Part shown: positions 15,420 through 27,874 of the stretch, in pieces | Layout: the number at the start of each line of letters is the position of its first letter | Position numbering within the stretch: position 1 is the stretch's first letter | NCBI RefSeq assembly: GCF_025642745.1 | Contig: NZ_JANZKP010000039.1 | Location: forward strand, 1-33,966 | DNA: 33,966 bases | DNA from: Cellulomonas sp. RIT-PI-Y | Lineage (GTDB): Bacteria; Actinomycetota; Actinomycetes; Actinomycetales; Cellulomonadaceae | Direction of reading: 5' to 3' | Position numbers and translations under genes: made by a program | Notes under the pieces: model-generated | Told to the model about the DNA's origin: nothing | The model's database searches: none | Seen by the model: only the letters and a program-made list of their open reading frames with translations

Positions 15420-17129
15420 TCAGGGCAGGAACACCGCCACCTCGGCGATGGCGTCCAGCACCGGGCCGGGCAGCACGCCCAGCAGCACGGTCAGCACCGC
15501 GCACACGGCGATCGCCGCGACCGCGTAGCCCTGCGACACCACGACCACGGTGCGCGGGCGGGTGGTCGCGTCGGCGTCGGCGTCGGACAGCGGTCCGCCC
15601 TGCGGGCTGGTGAAGAACATCAGCACGATCAGCCGGACGTAGAAGAACGCCGCCGCCGCGGAGGCCAGGACGCCGATCAGCGCCAGCGGCCAGGCGCCGC
15701 CGTCGACCGCCGCGGAGAAGACCGCGAACTTGCCGGTGAAGCCTGCGGTGAGCGGGATCCCGGCGAAGGACAGCAGGAACAGCGCGAAGGTCGTCGCCAG
15801 CACCGGGTGAGTGCGGCCGAGACCGGCCCACTGGGAGAGGTCGGTGGCCTCGCCGAGCACCGGGGCGTCGGCGTCGTCGACCGGGTCGGCCCCGGTGGTG
15901 GTGTCCGACCCGGCGGGCAGGACGCCGGCGGCGACCGCGACGCCCAGCGAGGCGCGGGCGGCCTCGGGCACCTCGGCGGTGGCCCGCTCGCGGACCAGGG
16001 ACACGATGCCGAAGGCGCCGACCGTGGCCGCGCCGTAGGCGAGCAGGTAGAACAGCACGGCGGTGATGCCGCTCTGGGCCAGGGCGATCACGCCGGTGAG
16101 CACGAAGCCGGCGTGCGCGATCGACGAGTAGGCCAGGACCCGCTTGACGTCCGTCTGTACCAGGGCGATCACCGTGCCGACCACCATGGTGGCGATGGCG
16201 ACCGTCCACATCATCGGCTCCAGGTCCCAGCGCATGCCGGGCAGGACCGTGTAGAACACCCGCAGCAGCGCACCGAACGCGGCGACCTTGGTGCAGGCGG
16301 CCATGAACCCGGTGATCGGGGTCGGGGCGCCCTGGTAGACGTCCGGGGTCCAGGAGTGGAACGGCACCGCGCCGACCTTGAACAGCAGGCCGATCAGCAC
16401 CAGCAGGGCACCGACCAGCAGCAGGCCGTCCATGCCGGTGGTCGTGGTGACCGCGGCGGCGATGTCGCTGTAGCGCAGGGAGCCGGAGTACCCGTAGAGC
16501 AGCACGATGCCGAACAGCAGCAGCGCGGAGGCGAAGGCGCCGAGCAGGAAGTACTTCATCGACGCCTCCTGGCTGAGCAGGCGACGACGACGGGCCATCC
16601 CGGTCAGCAGGTACAGCGGCAGCGACAGCACCTCGAGGGCGACGAACAGGGTCAGCAGATCGCCGGTGGCGGGGAAGATCATCATGCCGCCGGTGGCGAA
16701 GAGCATCAGCGGGAAGACCTCGGTCTGCTGCAGACCCGCCCGGCGGGCGGACTCCTCGTAGCCGGACCCGGGCACGGACGCGGCCTGGGGAGCGAAGGCG
16801 TCCTCACCGGTGGAGGTGCGGTCCGCGGCGATCAGCACCGCGAGCAGGGCCAGCAGGGCGATGACCGCCTGGAGGACCAGGGTGGGGCCGTCGACCAGCA
16901 TGGAGCCGCCGAGCACCTCGGTGCCCCCGGTGTCCCGCACGTCGGGCCAGAGCAGTCCGACGGACACGATGCTGCCGAGCAGGGCGAGCAGCGAGAGCGC
17001 CAGCTGGGTGGGCCGACGGGCGGCCCGGGGCGCGAAGGCCTCGACCAGGACGCCGATCACCGCCGCCCCGAGCGGGAACAGCACCGGGGTGAGCTGCGCC
17101 CACGCGATGTCCGGAGCGTTGAAGATCAC
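15420..17129 (-). CDS. nuoN: NADH-quinone oxidoreductase subunit N
   Basis: A 569-residue proton-pumping membrane subunit of complex I, related to Mrp antiporters, with about 14 helices. The family segments SMKYFLLGAFASALLLFG, KVGAVPFHSWTPDVYQGAP, SSIAHAGFVLTGV and FAGIPLTAGFTGKFAVF carry the channel lysines and histidines. There are polar loops of about 30 residues after TM4 (near 110-130) and of about 60 residues in the last third (SDTTTGADPVDDADAPVLGE region). The start is GTG 17129, overlapping the nuoM stop as GTGA. It is the last gene of the operon. Confidence 0.96.
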   Translation of the reverse strand: MIFNAPDIAWAQLTPVLFPLGAAVIGVLVEAFAPRAARRPTQLALSLLALLGSIVSVGLLWPDVRDTGGTEVLGGSMLVDGPTLVLQAVIALLALLAVLIAADRTSTGEDAFAPQAASVPGSGYEESARRAGLQQTEVFPLMLFATGGMMIFPATGDLLTLFVALEVLSLPLYLLTGMARRRRLLSQEASMKYFLLGAFASALLLFGIVLLYGYSGSLRYSDIAAAVTTTTGMDGLLLVGALLVLIGLLFKVGAVPFHSWTPDVYQGAPTPITGFMAACTKVAAFGALLRVFYTVLPGMRWDLEPMMWTVAIATMVVGTVIALVQTDVKRVLAYSSIAHAGFVLTGVIALAQSGITAVLFYLLAYGAATVGAFGIVSLVRERATAEVPEAARASLGVAVAAGVLPAGSDTTTGADPVDDADAPVLGEATDLSQWAGLGRTHPVLATTFALFLLSFAGIPLTAGFTGKFAVFSAAVDGGAWPLALIGVLASAAAAFFYVRLIVLMFFTSPQGGPLSDADADATTRPRTVVVVSQGYAVAAIAVCAVLTVLLGVLPGPVLDAIAEVAVFLP

Positions 17130-18724
17130 TGCTCGCTCCCCTCGTCACCAGCGGTGACCGGATCCGGGGCGTCGGCGACGCCCACCTGCGTGATGGTGGC
17201 GGTGGCGGGCTCGTCCACCAGGTGCAGAGCCGGGGCCGGGTAGAAGCCCAGCACCAGCATCAGCGCGATCAGCGGGCCGACCACCCAGCGCTCACGACCC
17301 GAGAGGTCACGGGTCTCGGCCAGCTCGTCGCGGACCGGGCCGGTGAACACCCGCTGGTAGGTCCAGAGCACGTAGAGCGCGGCGAGCACCACGGCGACCG
17401 CGGCGATGATCGCGGCGGGCCGGTGGCTGCCGAAGGTGCCGACGATGACCAGGAACTCGCTGACGAAGGTCGACAGGCCCGGCAGGGACAGCGCGGAGAG
17501 GCCGATCACCAGGAAGGTCCCGGCGAGCACCGGGGTGACCTTCTGCAGCCCGCCGAAGTCCGCGATCCTGGCCGAGCCCTTGCGGGCGACCAGGAAGCCG
17601 ACCAGCAGGAAGAGTCCGCCGGTGCTCAGACCGTGGTTGACCATGTAGAACGAGGAGCCGCCGACCGAGGTCGAGGTGAAGGCGAAGATGCCCAGCACGA
17701 TGAACCCGAAGTGCGACACCGAGGTGTAGGCGACCAGGCGGAACAGGTCCTGCTGACCGAGGGCGAGCAGCGCGCCGTAGAAGATCGACACCAGGGCGAG
17801 GGCGATGATCACCGGGGCCGCCCAGCGGGAGGCCTCGGGGAACAGCGGCAGGCACAGGGTCAGCATCCCGAAGGTGCCGACCTTGTCGAGGACGCCGACC
17901 AGCAGCGTGGAGGTCCCGGCCGGTGCCTGCTCGGCCGCGTCCGGCAGCCAGGAGTGCACCGGGAACATCGGCGCCTTGATCGCGAAGGCCAGGAAGAAGG
18001 CCAGGAACAGCCAGCGACCGGTGCCGGTGGGCAGGTCCAGCCCGGTGAGGTTGCTGATCAGGAAGCCCTGCTCGCCGCCGGGACCGTGCAGGTAGAGCAC
18101 GATGACGCCGACCAGCATGACCAGTCCGCCGGCCAGCGAGAACAGCAGGAACTTCACTGCGGCGTAGCGCCGCTGCGGTCCGCCGAACGCGCCGATCATG
18201 AAGTAGACCGGGATCAGCATCGCCTCGAAGAGGACGTAGAACAGGAACAGGTCCCGGGCGGCGAAGACCGCGACCATGAACGAGGTCAGCACCAGGACCA
18301 GGGCCAGGTAGTGCCGCAGCCGGTTGGAGGCGGCGGTCTGCGAGCCCTGCTCCTTCCAGGAGGCCAGGACGACCAGCGGCACCAGGACCACGGCCATGCC
18401 GATCAGCAGCATGCCGACGCCGTCCACGCCCAGGGCGTAGGAGACACCGAACTGCGGGATCCAGCGGTGGATCTCGTAGAGCTGGTAGCTGCCGGCGTCG
18501 GCACCGGAGCCGAAGGCGGTGATCCCGGCGACGACCGCCAGCACCACCTCGACCAGGGCGAAGCCGAGTGCGATCTCGCGGACCCGGCGGGGGCCGGCCA
18601 CGGTGGATCCGGCCGGCCTGGGCAGCGCCCAGAGCACGGCGGCGCCGATCAACGGCCAGACGAGCAGCAGGGTCAGCCAGGGGACGTCGGCCGGGACCGT
18701 CGCGGCGGGGGTGAGCGTGAGCAA
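17126..18724 (-). CDS. nuoM: NADH-quinone oxidoreductase subunit M
   Basis: A 532-residue antiporter-like proton-pumping subunit with about 14 helices. The conserved parts are FYVLFEAMLIPVYFMIGAFG with the key Glu, AIKAPMFPVHSWLPDAAEQA, YTSVSHFGFIVLGIFAF and SLPGLSTFVSEFLVIVGTF. The only plausible start is TTG 18724, fifteen nt after the nuoL stop, with an AG-rich leader (GGGAGAAG) acting as SD. The last residues overlap nuoN. Confidence 0.96.
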   Translation of the reverse strand: MLTLTPAATVPADVPWLTLLLVWPLIGAAVLWALPRPAGSTVAGPRRVREIALGFALVEVVLAVVAGITAFGSGADAGSYQLYEIHRWIPQFGVSYALGVDGVGMLLIGMAVVLVPLVVLASWKEQGSQTAASNRLRHYLALVLVLTSFMVAVFAARDLFLFYVLFEAMLIPVYFMIGAFGGPQRRYAAVKFLLFSLAGGLVMLVGVIVLYLHGPGGEQGFLISNLTGLDLPTGTGRWLFLAFFLAFAIKAPMFPVHSWLPDAAEQAPAGTSTLLVGVLDKVGTFGMLTLCLPLFPEASRWAAPVIIALALVSIFYGALLALGQQDLFRLVAYTSVSHFGFIVLGIFAFTSTSVGGSSFYMVNHGLSTGGLFLLVGFLVARKGSARIADFGGLQKVTPVLAGTFLVIGLSALSLPGLSTFVSEFLVIVGTFGSHRPAAIIAAVAVVLAALYVLWTYQRVFTGPVRDELAETRDLSGRERWVVGPLIALMLVLGFYPAPALHLVDEPATATITQVGVADAPDPVTAGDEGSEQ

Positions 18725-18739
18725 GGTTCTTCTTCTCCC

Positions 18740-20674
18740 TCAGATCCGCGGTGCCAGGACGACGATCGCCAGCACGACCAGACCGAACAGCATGGTCGCG
18801 GCGTACTGCCGGGCGTAGCCGGACTGCAGCCTGCGCAGCACCTGGCCGATCCCGACGGTGAGCTTGCCGAGGCCGGTGAACGCGCCGTCGACCACCGAGC
18901 GGTCGCCGTAGACCAGCGACCGGGTCAGGTACTGACCGGGCTGGACCAGCACGGCGTCGTTCACGGTGTCCTGGTACATGTCGACCCGGGCGGCCCGGGT
19001 GAGCACCGATCCCTGCGGGGCGGTCGTCGGCACCGGCAGGGCGCCGTACTGCCGCCAGGCCAGCACCAGGCCGATCGCGACCGCCAACAGGGTCGCGATC
19101 TGGATCACCGGCACGGACAGCACCGGCTCGTGGTGTTCGACGTGCCCGGTGACCGGCTCCAGCCAGGTGGTGAACCCACCGCCGAGCTGGAGCACGAAGC
19201 CCAGGCCGAGCGAGCCCACGGCCAGGACGATCATCGGGATCGTCATCAGCCACGGCGACTCGTGCGGGTGCCGCAGCGGGCGCTCGTCGCTCGCCTGGGC
19301 CCGGCTGTCGGTCCAGCGCGCCTTGCCGTGGAAGGTCATGAAGAACATCCGCGACATGTAGAACGCGGTGATCCCTGCGCCCACCAGGGCGACGATGCCG
19401 AACACCCAGGCCCGCCACTCCGCGGCGCCCTCGGGCACCACGAACGCGGCCTCGATGATCTTGTCCTTCGACCAGAAGCCGGAGAACGGCGGCACCCCGA
19501 GGATCGCGAGCCAGCCCAGCCCGAAGGTGGCCCAGGTGACGGTCATCGACGTGCGCAGCGCCCCGAAGTGCCGCATGTCGGTGGTGTCGTCCATCCCGTG
19601 CATGACCGAACCGGCACCGAGGAACATCCCGGCCTTGAAGAAGCCGTGCGTCACCAGGTGGAAGATCGCGAAGGCGTAGCCGATCGGGCCGAGGCCCGCG
19701 GCCAGCACCATGTAGCCGATCTGGGACATGGTCGAGGCGGCGAGGCCCTTCTTGATGTCGTCCTTGGCGCAGCCGATGATCGCGCCGAGCACCAGGGTGA
19801 TCGCGCCGACGATGGTGACGATCAGCTGCGCGGTGGGTGCGCCCTCGAACACCGGCGCGGAGCGCACGATCAGGTAGACGCCGGCGGTGACCATGGTCGC
19901 GGCGTGGATCAGCGCGGACACCGGGGTCGGGCCGGCCATCGCGTCGCCCAGCCAGGACTGCAGCGGGAACTGCGCGGACTTGCCGCAGGCGGCCAGCAGC
20001 AGCATCAGGCCGATCGCGGTCAGCATGCCGGTGGACACCGCGCCGGACTCCACCCCCGCGGTCACGGACTCGAAGTCCAGCGACCCCAGCTGGGAGAACA
20101 GCAGTCCCATCGCGACCAGCAGGCCGATGTCACCGACCCGGTTGGCGACGAAGGCCTTCTTGGCGGCGACCGCGTACTCGGTGCGGTGGTTCCAGAACCC
20201 GATCAGCAGGTACGACGCGAGGCCGACGCCTTCCCAGCCGACGAACAGCAGCAGGTAGGAGTCAGCGAGGACCAGGATCAGCATCGCCGCGATGAACAGG
20301 TTCAGGTAGGCGAAGAACCGGCGGCGGGCGGCGTCGTGCGCCATGTACGCCACCGAGTAGAGGTGGATCAGGGTGCCGACGAAGGTCACCAGGAGCACGA
20401 AGGTCAGGGAGAGCGGGTCGATCCGCAGCCCGGCCGCCAGGTCGAACCGTCCGACCGTGATCCAGTCGAACAGGTGCACGTCGACGACGCGGTCCGCGGC
20501 GTCCCGGCCGAGCAGGTCGGTCAGCAGCAGCGCGCCCACCACGAAGGCGGCGGCGGAGGCCAGCACGCCGAGCCAGTGGCCCCAGCGGTCGGCGGCCCGG
20601 CCGAGCAGCAGCAGGATCGCCGCGCTCGCCAGCGGCACCGCCACCAGCAGCGGTGCGAGGGATGTCACAGTCAC
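18740..20674 (-). CDS. nuoL: NADH-quinone oxidoreductase subunit L
   Basis: A 644-residue antiporter-like subunit with about 16 helices and the long C-terminal lateral helix that braces the pump module. Visible signatures are [81 protein letters not shown] and [18 protein letters not shown]. The start is GTG 20674, 7 nt after the nuoK stop with GAGGGGA as SD spanning that stop; a second GTG two codons downstream is possible. Confidence 0.97.
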   Translation of the reverse strand: MTVTSLAPLLVAVPLASAAILLLLGRAADRWGHWLGVLASAAAFVVGALLLTDLLGRDAADRVVDVHLFDWITVGRFDLAAGLRIDPLSLTFVLLVTFVGTLIHLYSVAYMAHDAARRRFFAYLNLFIAAMLILVLADSYLLLFVGWEGVGLASYLLIGFWNHRTEYAVAAKKAFVANRVGDIGLLVAMGLLFSQLGSLDFESVTAGVESGAVSTGMLTAIGLMLLLAACGKSAQFPLQSWLGDAMAGPTPVSALIHAATMVTAGVYLIVRSAPVFEGAPTAQLIVTIVGAITLVLGAIIGCAKDDIKKGLAASTMSQIGYMVLAAGLGPIGYAFAIFHLVTHGFFKAGMFLGAGSVMHGMDDTTDMRHFGALRTSMTVTWATFGLGWLAILGVPPFSGFWSKDKIIEAAFVVPEGAAEWRAWVFGIVALVGAGITAFYMSRMFFMTFHGKARWTDSRAQASDERPLRHPHESPWLMTIPMIVLAVGSLGLGFVLQLGGGFTTWLEPVTGHVEHHEPVLSVPVIQIATLLAVAIGLVLAWRQYGALPVPTTAPQGSVLTRAARVDMYQDTVNDAVLVQPGQYLTRSLVYGDRSVVDGAFTGLGKLTVGIGQVLRRLQSGYARQYAATMLFGLVVLAIVVLAPRI

Positions 20675-20681
20675 GTTCCCC

Positions 20682-20981
20682 TCAGCTCTTCAGCAGGTTG
20701 ATGTCGTCGACCGAGGCCGACTTCCGGGTGCGGAAGATCGACACGATGATCGCCAGCCCGACGACCACCTCCGCCGCGGCGACCACCATGACGAAGAACG
20801 CCATCACCTGACCGGTCAGGTTGCCGTGCAGGCGGGAGAAGGTCACCAGGGCCAGGTTCGAGGCGTTCAGCATGAGCTCGACGCCCATGAACACGATGAT
20901 CGCGTTCCGTCGGAGCAGCACCGTGGCCGCGCCGATCGAGAACAGGATCCCGGACAGCACCAGGTAGTGGGTCAGGCTCAC
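20682..20981 (-). CDS. nuoK: NADH-quinone oxidoreductase subunit K
   Basis: A 99-residue protein with three helices. The conserved membrane glutamate lies in [14 protein letters not shown] (about 33-46). [10 protein letters not shown] and a second glutamate in [13 protein letters not shown] (about 68-80) match the MrpC-like subunit. The start is GTG 20981, which overlaps the nuoJ stop as GTGA. The open frame continues further upstream through nuoJ, but this start gives the usual family length. Confidence 0.96.
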   Translation of the reverse strand: MSLTHYLVLSGILFSIGAATVLLRRNAIIVFMGVELMLNASNLALVTFSRLHGNLTGQVMAFFVMVVAAAEVVVGLAIIVSIFRTRKSASVDDINLLKS

Positions 20982-21883
20982 GGCTCGGTCTCCGTCTTGG
21001 TGGATGCGGCACCGAGGTCCACGTCGGTGAGGGGCCCGCCGGTCTCGCCGGGAGCAGCCGCCGGGGGCGTGGCCCCGGACTCCTCGGTGCCCAGGAGCAC
21101 GGCGGGGTCGCTGTCGACCGGGTCGGCCACGGCGGTGACCGCACGTCGGTAGGTGTCGGCGTGGTAGCTCGCGGTGCCCGCCTCCTGACCGCGGATCCGC
21201 AGCACGCGCGGCACGGACTCCTCGATCGGGTTGCCGTGCGGGTCGAGGGCGGGCACGTCCATCGCGTTGTGCCGGGCGTACACGCCGGGGGCGGGCAGCG
21301 GGGTGACCCGGGTGCCGGCCTTCATCCGCAGCGCCTGGCGCTCCGGCTGCTTGATCAGCTTCTTCAACCGGGTGCGGTGGGTCAGCACCAGCGCACCGAG
21401 CGCGGCGATCACCAGCAGCGCCCCCACGACCTCCAGGCCGAAGACGTGCTGACCGAAGATGATCCGCGCGACGCCGGTCGGGTTGCCGTCCGCGTTCGCG
21501 TCGGCCAGACCGGTCACCGCCGGATAGGTCGCCCGGGTGAGCACGCCGATCAGCACGACCGCGAGACCGATGCCCGCGAGCCAGCCGACCCAGCGCTGCC
21601 CCTTGATCGTCTCCACCACGGAGTCCGAGGCGTCCACGCCGACCAGCATCAGCACGAACAGGAACAGCATCATGATCGCGCCGGTGTAGACGACCACCTG
21701 GACCACGCCGAGGAAGGGCGCGCCCTGGGTGACGTACAGGAAGGCGAGGCAGATCATCACCAGCACCAGGCTCATCGCCGCGTGCACGGCCTTCCGCGCG
21801 AACAGCAGCCCGGCGGCGGCGGCCACCATGACCACGGCCAGCACCCAGAACAGGACGGCCTCGGCGGTCGACGGGTCGTTCAT
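20978..21883 (-). CDS. nuoJ: NADH-quinone oxidoreductase subunit J, extended C-terminus
   Basis: The first 175 or so residues form the five-helix NuoJ core ([63 protein letters not shown]). The TM3 stretch with the pi-bulge region [15 protein letters not shown] is well kept. The remaining 120 residues are polar and disordered-looking, ending in a Glu/Thr-rich tail, longer than in enterobacterial NuoJ. The start is ATG 21883, overlapping the nuoI stop as ATGA. Confidence 0.95.
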   Translation of the reverse strand: MNDPSTAEAVLFWVLAVVMVAAAAGLLFARKAVHAAMSLVLVMICLAFLYVTQGAPFLGVVQVVVYTGAIMMLFLFVLMLVGVDASDSVVETIKGQRWVGWLAGIGLAVVLIGVLTRATYPAVTGLADANADGNPTGVARIIFGQHVFGLEVVGALLVIAALGALVLTHRTRLKKLIKQPERQALRMKAGTRVTPLPAPGVYARHNAMDVPALDPHGNPIEESVPRVLRIRGQEAGTASYHADTYRRAVTAVADPVDSDPAVLLGTEESGATPPAAAPGETGGPLTDVDLGAASTKTETEP

Positions 21884-22611
21884 CGGGTCTCCTGCCCCTG
21901 GTTCGCGGCGGCGCCCGCACGGGACCGGGCCCCGGTCAGCGACGGGTCGTCGGGCCGGTGCTCGCCGACCCAGTCCACCTGCGCCGGGGTCGGCGCGGTG
22001 ACCTCACCCCGGTAGTAGTCGGTGTCGGTGGTGCCCTCGACCATCGGGTGCGGGGCGGCCAGCATGCCGTCGGTCATCGGGGCCAGCAGGTCCTGCTTCT
22101 CGTAGATCAGGCCCTCACGGGTCGGACCGGCGAGCTCGAACTCGTTGGTCATGGTCAGCGCCCGGGTCGGGCACGCCTCGATGCACAGCCCGCAGAAGAT
22201 GCAGCGCAGATAGTTGATCTGGTAGACGCGGCCGTAGCGCTCCCCGGGCGAGAACTGCTGGTCGGCGGTGTTGTCCGCGGCCTCGACGTAGATCGCGTCC
22301 GCCGGGCAGGCCCAGGCGCACAGCTCGCAGCCGATGCACTTCTCCAGCCCGTCCGGATACCGGTTGAGCTGGTGCCGGCCGTGGAACCGCGGCTTCACCC
22401 GAGCGGGCTCGCGCGGGTACTGCTCGGTGACGGTCTTGCTGAAGAAGTTCTTGATCGTGACGCCGAACCCGGCCGCCGGGCCGAGCGCGTCCTCCAGCGG
22501 GCTGCGCTTCGGGATCAGCGACTGGTACGGCTGCGGCGCCGCGACCTCACGGCCGGAGCGCTGCACCTCGCCGCCCGGTCCGGCCTTCTTCTCGATCGAG
22601 TTGTCAGCCAC
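21880..22611 (-). CDS. nuoI: NADH-quinone oxidoreductase subunit I
   Basis: A 243-residue ferredoxin-like subunit carrying clusters N6a and N6b. The two motifs are [12 protein letters not shown] (Cys92, 95, 98, 102) and [12 protein letters not shown] (Cys137, 140, 143, 147), all eight ligands present. There is a polar N-terminal extension of about 45 residues and a C-terminal tail of about 50. The start is GTG 22611 with GAGGAGG upstream inside nuoH; it overlaps nuoH by 8 nt. Confidence 0.97.
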   Translation of the reverse strand: MADNSIEKKAGPGGEVQRSGREVAAPQPYQSLIPKRSPLEDALGPAAGFGVTIKNFFSKTVTEQYPREPARVKPRFHGRHQLNRYPDGLEKCIGCELCAWACPADAIYVEAADNTADQQFSPGERYGRVYQINYLRCIFCGLCIEACPTRALTMTNEFELAGPTREGLIYEKQDLLAPMTDGMLAAPHPMVEGTTDTDYYRGEVTAPTPAQVDWVGEHRPDDPSLTGARSRAGAAANQGQETR

Positions 22612-23941
22612 GGGGCGCCTCCTCGGCGGTGGAGTCCTCGGTAGTCAGGACGGGCGTGCTCGTCGCCATCGCGGGCCGGGCGGCACGGGGGGACGGCGGG
22701 AGCTGCTGACCCGGCAGCGGCGGCACCGGGAACCCGTCGGCGAACGCGTCGAAGGGCGCGTCCACGGGCGGGGTCTCCTCGGGCTTCTTCTTCTCCGGGA
22801 TCAGGAAGGTGATGCCGACGCCCACGAGCAGGACGACGGCGGCGCCGATCGCCCAGACCCGGACGTCCAGATCGGTGAACTGCTGCACACCCTGCACGAT
22901 GGCCACGCAGAACACCCAGACCAGCGCCGCCGGGATCAGCACCTTCCAGCCGAACTTCATGAACTGGTCGTAGCGGAAGCGCAGCAGCGTGCCGCGGATC
23001 CAGACGAACAGGAACATGAACATCCAGACCTTGACCACGAACCAGAGCAGCGGCCACCAGCCGGTGTTGAACATCCCGTCGTTGATCGCGGAGATCGGCC
23101 ACGGGGCGCGCCAGCCGCCGAAGAACAGCGTGGTGGCGACCGCGGAGACGTTGAGCATGTTGATGTACTCCGCCAGGAAGAACCAGGCGAACTTCATCGA
23201 CGAGTACTCGGTGGTGTACCCGCCCACCAGCTCGCCCTCGGCCTCGGGCAGGTCGAAGGGCAGCCGGTTGGTCTCGCCCACCATCGAGATCACGTAGATC
23301 ACGAAGGCCGGCAGCAGCGGGATCAGCCACCAGATCTGGGTCTGCGAGGTCACGATGTCCGAGGTCGACATCGACCCGGCGACGATGAACACGCTCACCA
23401 GGGACAGGCCCATCGACAGCTCGTAGCTGATCACCTGGGCGGTGGACCGGACGGCGCCGAGCAGCGGGTAGGTCGAGTTGGACGACCAGCCGCCGAGGAC
23501 GATGCCGTACACCCCCACCGAGGCGCAGGCCAGGATGTAGAGCACCGCCACCGGGAAGTCGGTCAGCTGCAGCGGCGTCATCACGCCGAAGATGTTCACC
23601 TCGGGCCCGAACGGGATCACCGCGTAGGTGAGCAGCGAGCAGAACACCGCGATGATCGGCGCGACGATGTAGAGGACCTTGTCGGCCGCCTTGACGGTGA
23701 TGTCCTCCTTGAGCAGGAGCTTCATCGCGTCGCCGAGCGACTGGAACAGGCCGAACGGGCCGTGGACGTTCGGTCCGGGACGCAGCTGCATCCGGCCGAC
23801 CACGCGCCGCTCGAACCAGATCGCGATCAGCACGGACAGCAGCAGGAAGACGATGATCCCGACCGCCTTCAGCAGCCAGACCCAGAAGACGTCGTTGCTG
23901 AAGTCGGCGCCGGTGGTCGCCACGCGCATCAGGCCGTTCAC
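22604..23941 (-). CDS. nuoH: NADH-quinone oxidoreductase subunit H
   Basis: A 445-residue membrane subunit that forms the quinone channel at the foot of the peripheral arm. Conserved parts are [19 protein letters not shown] (about 55-73), [12 protein letters not shown], and [20 protein letters not shown] with the acidic quinone-channel loop. The last 55 residues or so are a Pro/Ala/Thr-rich tail after [11 protein letters not shown], not part of the core fold. The start is GTG 23941 (GTGA overlap with the nuoG stop). Confidence 0.97.
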   Translation of the reverse strand: MNGLMRVATTGADFSNDVFWVWLLKAVGIIVFLLLSVLIAIWFERRVVGRMQLRPGPNVHGPFGLFQSLGDAMKLLLKEDITVKAADKVLYIVAPIIAVFCSLLTYAVIPFGPEVNIFGVMTPLQLTDFPVAVLYILACASVGVYGIVLGGWSSNSTYPLLGAVRSTAQVISYELSMGLSLVSVFIVAGSMSTSDIVTSQTQIWWLIPLLPAFVIYVISMVGETNRLPFDLPEAEGELVGGYTTEYSSMKFAWFFLAEYINMLNVSAVATTLFFGGWRAPWPISAINDGMFNTGWWPLLWFVVKVWMFMFLFVWIRGTLLRFRYDQFMKFGWKVLIPAALVWVFCVAIVQGVQQFTDLDVRVWAIGAAVVLLVGVGITFLIPEKKKPEETPPVDAPFDAFADGFPVPPLPGQQLPPSPRAARPAMATSTPVLTTEDSTAEEAPRG

Positions 23942-26475
23942 GCCGTCACCTCCCCGGTGGTCGCAGCGGCGATCCGCACCACGTCACCGGCGACCGCGTG
24001 CAGGGTGTCCCGCACCTGGCAGCCGGGGGCGGCGGTGGGCAGCCAGATCACGTGGTCCGGCAGGTCGTCGATCACCAGCGGGAGCACGATCGCGCCCGCG
24101 TCGGTGCTGACCTCCACCGGCTGTCCCGCGGTCAGGCCGATCCCGGCCGCGGTGGCCGCCGACGCCCGGGCGACCGGTCGCTTGGCGGTGCCGGCCAGGA
24201 AGGGCTCGCCGTCCTGGAGCCGGCCGGTGTCGAGCAGCAGGTGCCAGGTGGCCAGCACGGCCTGCCCGGCATCGATGGCCGGGGCGGGACCGGCGGAGAC
24301 CGCGGGGGCCCCAATGCGCGACCCGTCCCAGCTGCCCAGCGCGTCCAGCTCGGCGTGCACGGCGGCCATCGTCCTGGTGCCCAGGGTGACGCCCAGCTCG
24401 TCGGCCAGGGCGTCCAGCACCCGGTGGTCCGGCATGGCGGTGGAGGTCAGCGCCTGCGGGAACGGCCGGCGACGGCCCTCCCAGCTGACGAAGGTGCCGG
24501 GCTTCTCCACCGGCGGGGCGACCGGCAGCACCACGTCGGCCCGCTCGGTCACCTCCGAGCTCCGCACCTCGAGCGAGACCAGGAAGCCGACGGCGTCCAG
24601 GGCGGCTCGGGCGGCGGCCGGGTCGGCCAGGTCACGCAGGTCGACACCGCCGACCACCAGGGCGCCCAGGTCGCCGGAGGCGGCGGCCGCGATGATCCCG
24701 TCCAGGTCGCGACCGGGCTCGGCGGGGAGGTGCTCGACCTCCCACGCAGCGGCGACGTCCACCCGGGCGGCCGGGTCGGCGACCGGGCGGCCACCCGGCA
24801 GCAGACCTGGCAGCACCCCGGCATCGACGGCCCCGCGCTCCCCCGCCCGACGCGGCACCCAGGCCAGTCGGGCGCCGGTGCGGTCGGCCAGGCGGAGCAC
24901 CGCGGACAGCGCACCCGGCACGGCGGCCAGGCGCTCGCCGACCAGGATGACCGCGCCCTCGGCGGAGAGCTGCTCGTTCGGCTCGGAGAGCTTTCCCTTC
25001 GTGATGGCGTCCAGCACCTCGGGCTCGGTGCCCGGGGCGGCCGCGATCAGGGTGCCGTTCATCCGCTCCAGGCCACGGCTGGCGAAGGGCGCCACCGCGA
25101 GGACGCGGGTGCGGCCCTTGGTCGCGGCCTTGCGGAGCCGGAGGTAGAGGACCCCGGCCTCCTCCTCGGCCTCCAGACCGGCGAGCAGCACCGCGGGGGC
25201 GTGCTCCAGGTCGGTGAAGGTCACGCCCAGCCCGGTGCCGGCCACCGCGTGCGCCAGGAAGTCGGACTCCTCGGCGGAGTGCGGGCGGGCCCGGTGGTCC
25301 ACGTCGTTGGTGCCGAGCGCCAGGCGGGCGAACTTGCCGTAGGCGTAGGCGTCCTCGAGGGTCACGCGACCGCCGGGCAGCACGCCGACCCCGGAGGCCT
25401 GCTCCAGACCGTGCGCCGCGACCTCCAGCGCCTCGGCCCAGGACGCGGGCCGCAGCTCGCCGTCCTCGCGCACCAGCGGACTGGTGATCCGGTCGGCGGC
25501 GGACTGCCAGGCGAAGCCGAAGCGGTCCTTGTCGCTGATCCACTCCTCGTTGACCTCGGCGTCCTCACCGGACAGCCGGCGCAGCACCACACCGCGGCGA
25601 TGGTCGACCCGGATCGCGGAGCCGTTGGAGTCGTGCTCCGAGACGCCCGGTGTGGACACCAGGTCGAACGGACGGGCCCGGAACCGGTAGGCGGCGCTGG
25701 TGAGCGCGCCGACCGGGCAGATCTGCACCGTGTTGCCGGAGAAGTAGGACGCGAAGGCCTCGCCGTCCTCGTCGATCTCCGCGGGGCCGACCGGGATCTC
25801 GGTGCCCAGCAGCACCGGCTCGGGGGCCGTGTCGTCGAAGCCGAGGATCTCGGCGTCGAAGCGGCCGATCTGCTGCATCGCTCCGCGCTTCTGCAGGTCG
25901 ATGAACGGGTCACCGGCGATCTCCCGGGAGAACCGGGTGCAGCGCTGGCAGAGGATGCAGCGCTCCCGGTCCAGCAGGATCTGGGTCGACACCGCGATCG
26001 GCTTGGGGAAGGTGCGCTTGATGTCCACGAACCGGGTGGAGCCCCGGCCGTTGGACATCGCCTGGTTCTGCAGGGGGCATTCGCCGCCCTTGTCGCAGAC
26101 CGGGCAGTCCAGCGGGTGGTTGATCAGCAGCAGCTCCATCACGCCGTGCTGCGCCTTGTCCGCCTCGGCGGAGGTCCGCTGGGTGCGCACCTCCATGCCA
26201 GGGGTGGCGGTCAGGGTGCAGGAGGCCTGGGGCTTCGGCATCTTGGCCAGGTTGCCGTCGCGACCGGGTGCCCAGACCTCGACCAGGCACTGGCGGCAGG
26301 CACCGGCCGGGGCGAGCAGGGGGTGGTCGCAGAACCGCGGGATCTGGATGCCGAGCTGCTCGGCGGCACGGATCACCAGGGTGCCCTTCGGCACCGTGGT
26401 CTCGATGCCGTCGATGGAGAAAGTGACCCCGTCCTGCACGGCGGGTGTCGCGCTCTTGCTGGCGGTGACGGTCAT
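23938..26475 (-). CDS. nuoG: NADH-quinone oxidoreductase subunit G, N7 cysteines replaced
   Basis: An 845-residue iron-sulfur subunit of the hydrophilic arm. Ligands for the N-terminal [2Fe-2S] cluster are Cys49, 60, 63 and 86. Cluster N5 uses His120, Cys124, 127 and 133. Cluster N4 uses Cys173, 176, 179 and 253. A molybdopterin-oxidoreductase-like domain follows from about residue 265. The N7 site keeps its spacing, but its ligands read Ser279, Asp282, Ser286 and Ser314, so that cluster cannot form as usual. The start is ATG 26475 with GAGGA upstream. It is separated from nuoF by 52 nt that are filled by a small ORF. Confidence 0.96.
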   Translation of the reverse strand: MTVTASKSATPAVQDGVTFSIDGIETTVPKGTLVIRAAEQLGIQIPRFCDHPLLAPAGACRQCLVEVWAPGRDGNLAKMPKPQASCTLTATPGMEVRTQRTSAEADKAQHGVMELLLINHPLDCPVCDKGGECPLQNQAMSNGRGSTRFVDIKRTFPKPIAVSTQILLDRERCILCQRCTRFSREIAGDPFIDLQKRGAMQQIGRFDAEILGFDDTAPEPVLLGTEIPVGPAEIDEDGEAFASYFSGNTVQICPVGALTSAAYRFRARPFDLVSTPGVSEHDSNGSAIRVDHRRGVVLRRLSGEDAEVNEEWISDKDRFGFAWQSAADRITSPLVREDGELRPASWAEALEVAAHGLEQASGVGVLPGGRVTLEDAYAYGKFARLALGTNDVDHRARPHSAEESDFLAHAVAGTGLGVTFTDLEHAPAVLLAGLEAEEEAGVLYLRLRKAATKGRTRVLAVAPFASRGLERMNGTLIAAAPGTEPEVLDAITKGKLSEPNEQLSAEGAVILVGERLAAVPGALSAVLRLADRTGARLAWVPRRAGERGAVDAGVLPGLLPGGRPVADPAARVDVAAAWEVEHLPAEPGRDLDGIIAAAASGDLGALVVGGVDLRDLADPAAARAALDAVGFLVSLEVRSSEVTERADVVLPVAPPVEKPGTFVSWEGRRRPFPQALTSTAMPDHRVLDALADELGVTLGTRTMAAVHAELDALGSWDGSRIGAPAVSAGPAPAIDAGQAVLATWHLLLDTGRLQDGEPFLAGTAKRPVARASAATAAGIGLTAGQPVEVSTDAGAIVLPLVIDDLPDHVIWLPTAAPGCQVRDTLHAVAGDVVRIAAATTGEVTA

Positions 26476-26527
26476 CGGGGGGTCCTCGCGGAATCGGGAG
26501 CGAAGCGAGCGGTGGCGTGCGGAGTGC

Positions 26528-26531
<4 letters not shown>
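26472..26531 (-). CDS. Possible 19-residue relay ORF between nuoF and nuoG
   Basis: ATG 26531 overlaps the nuoF stop as ATGA, and the TGA at 26474-26472 overlaps the nuoG ATG, again as ATGA. The ORF reads [24 protein letters not shown] lies 7 nt before its ATG, inside nuoF. It has no resemblance to a known protein. I infer that its use is to carry ribosomes from nuoF to nuoG, not to make a product. A chance origin is possible because it is so short. Confidence 0.4.

Positions 26532-27873
<1,342 letters not shown>

Positions 27874-27874
<1 letters not shown>

Noticed and set aside
17222..20701. A 1159-codon open frame on the plus strand opposite nuoK, nuoL and nuoM
   Set aside because: Its composition is Gln/Glu/Arg/Gly/His repeats typical of the antisense of hydrophobic GC-rich genes. 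The minus strand carries unmistakable Nuo subunits.
26496..26511. CGCTCGCTTCGCTC-like palindromic word in the nuoF-nuoG gap as a terminator
   Set aside because: The stem (GAGCGAAGCGAGC region) is short and imperfect, and a terminator here would cut the operon in two; the relay-ORF reading explains the gap better.
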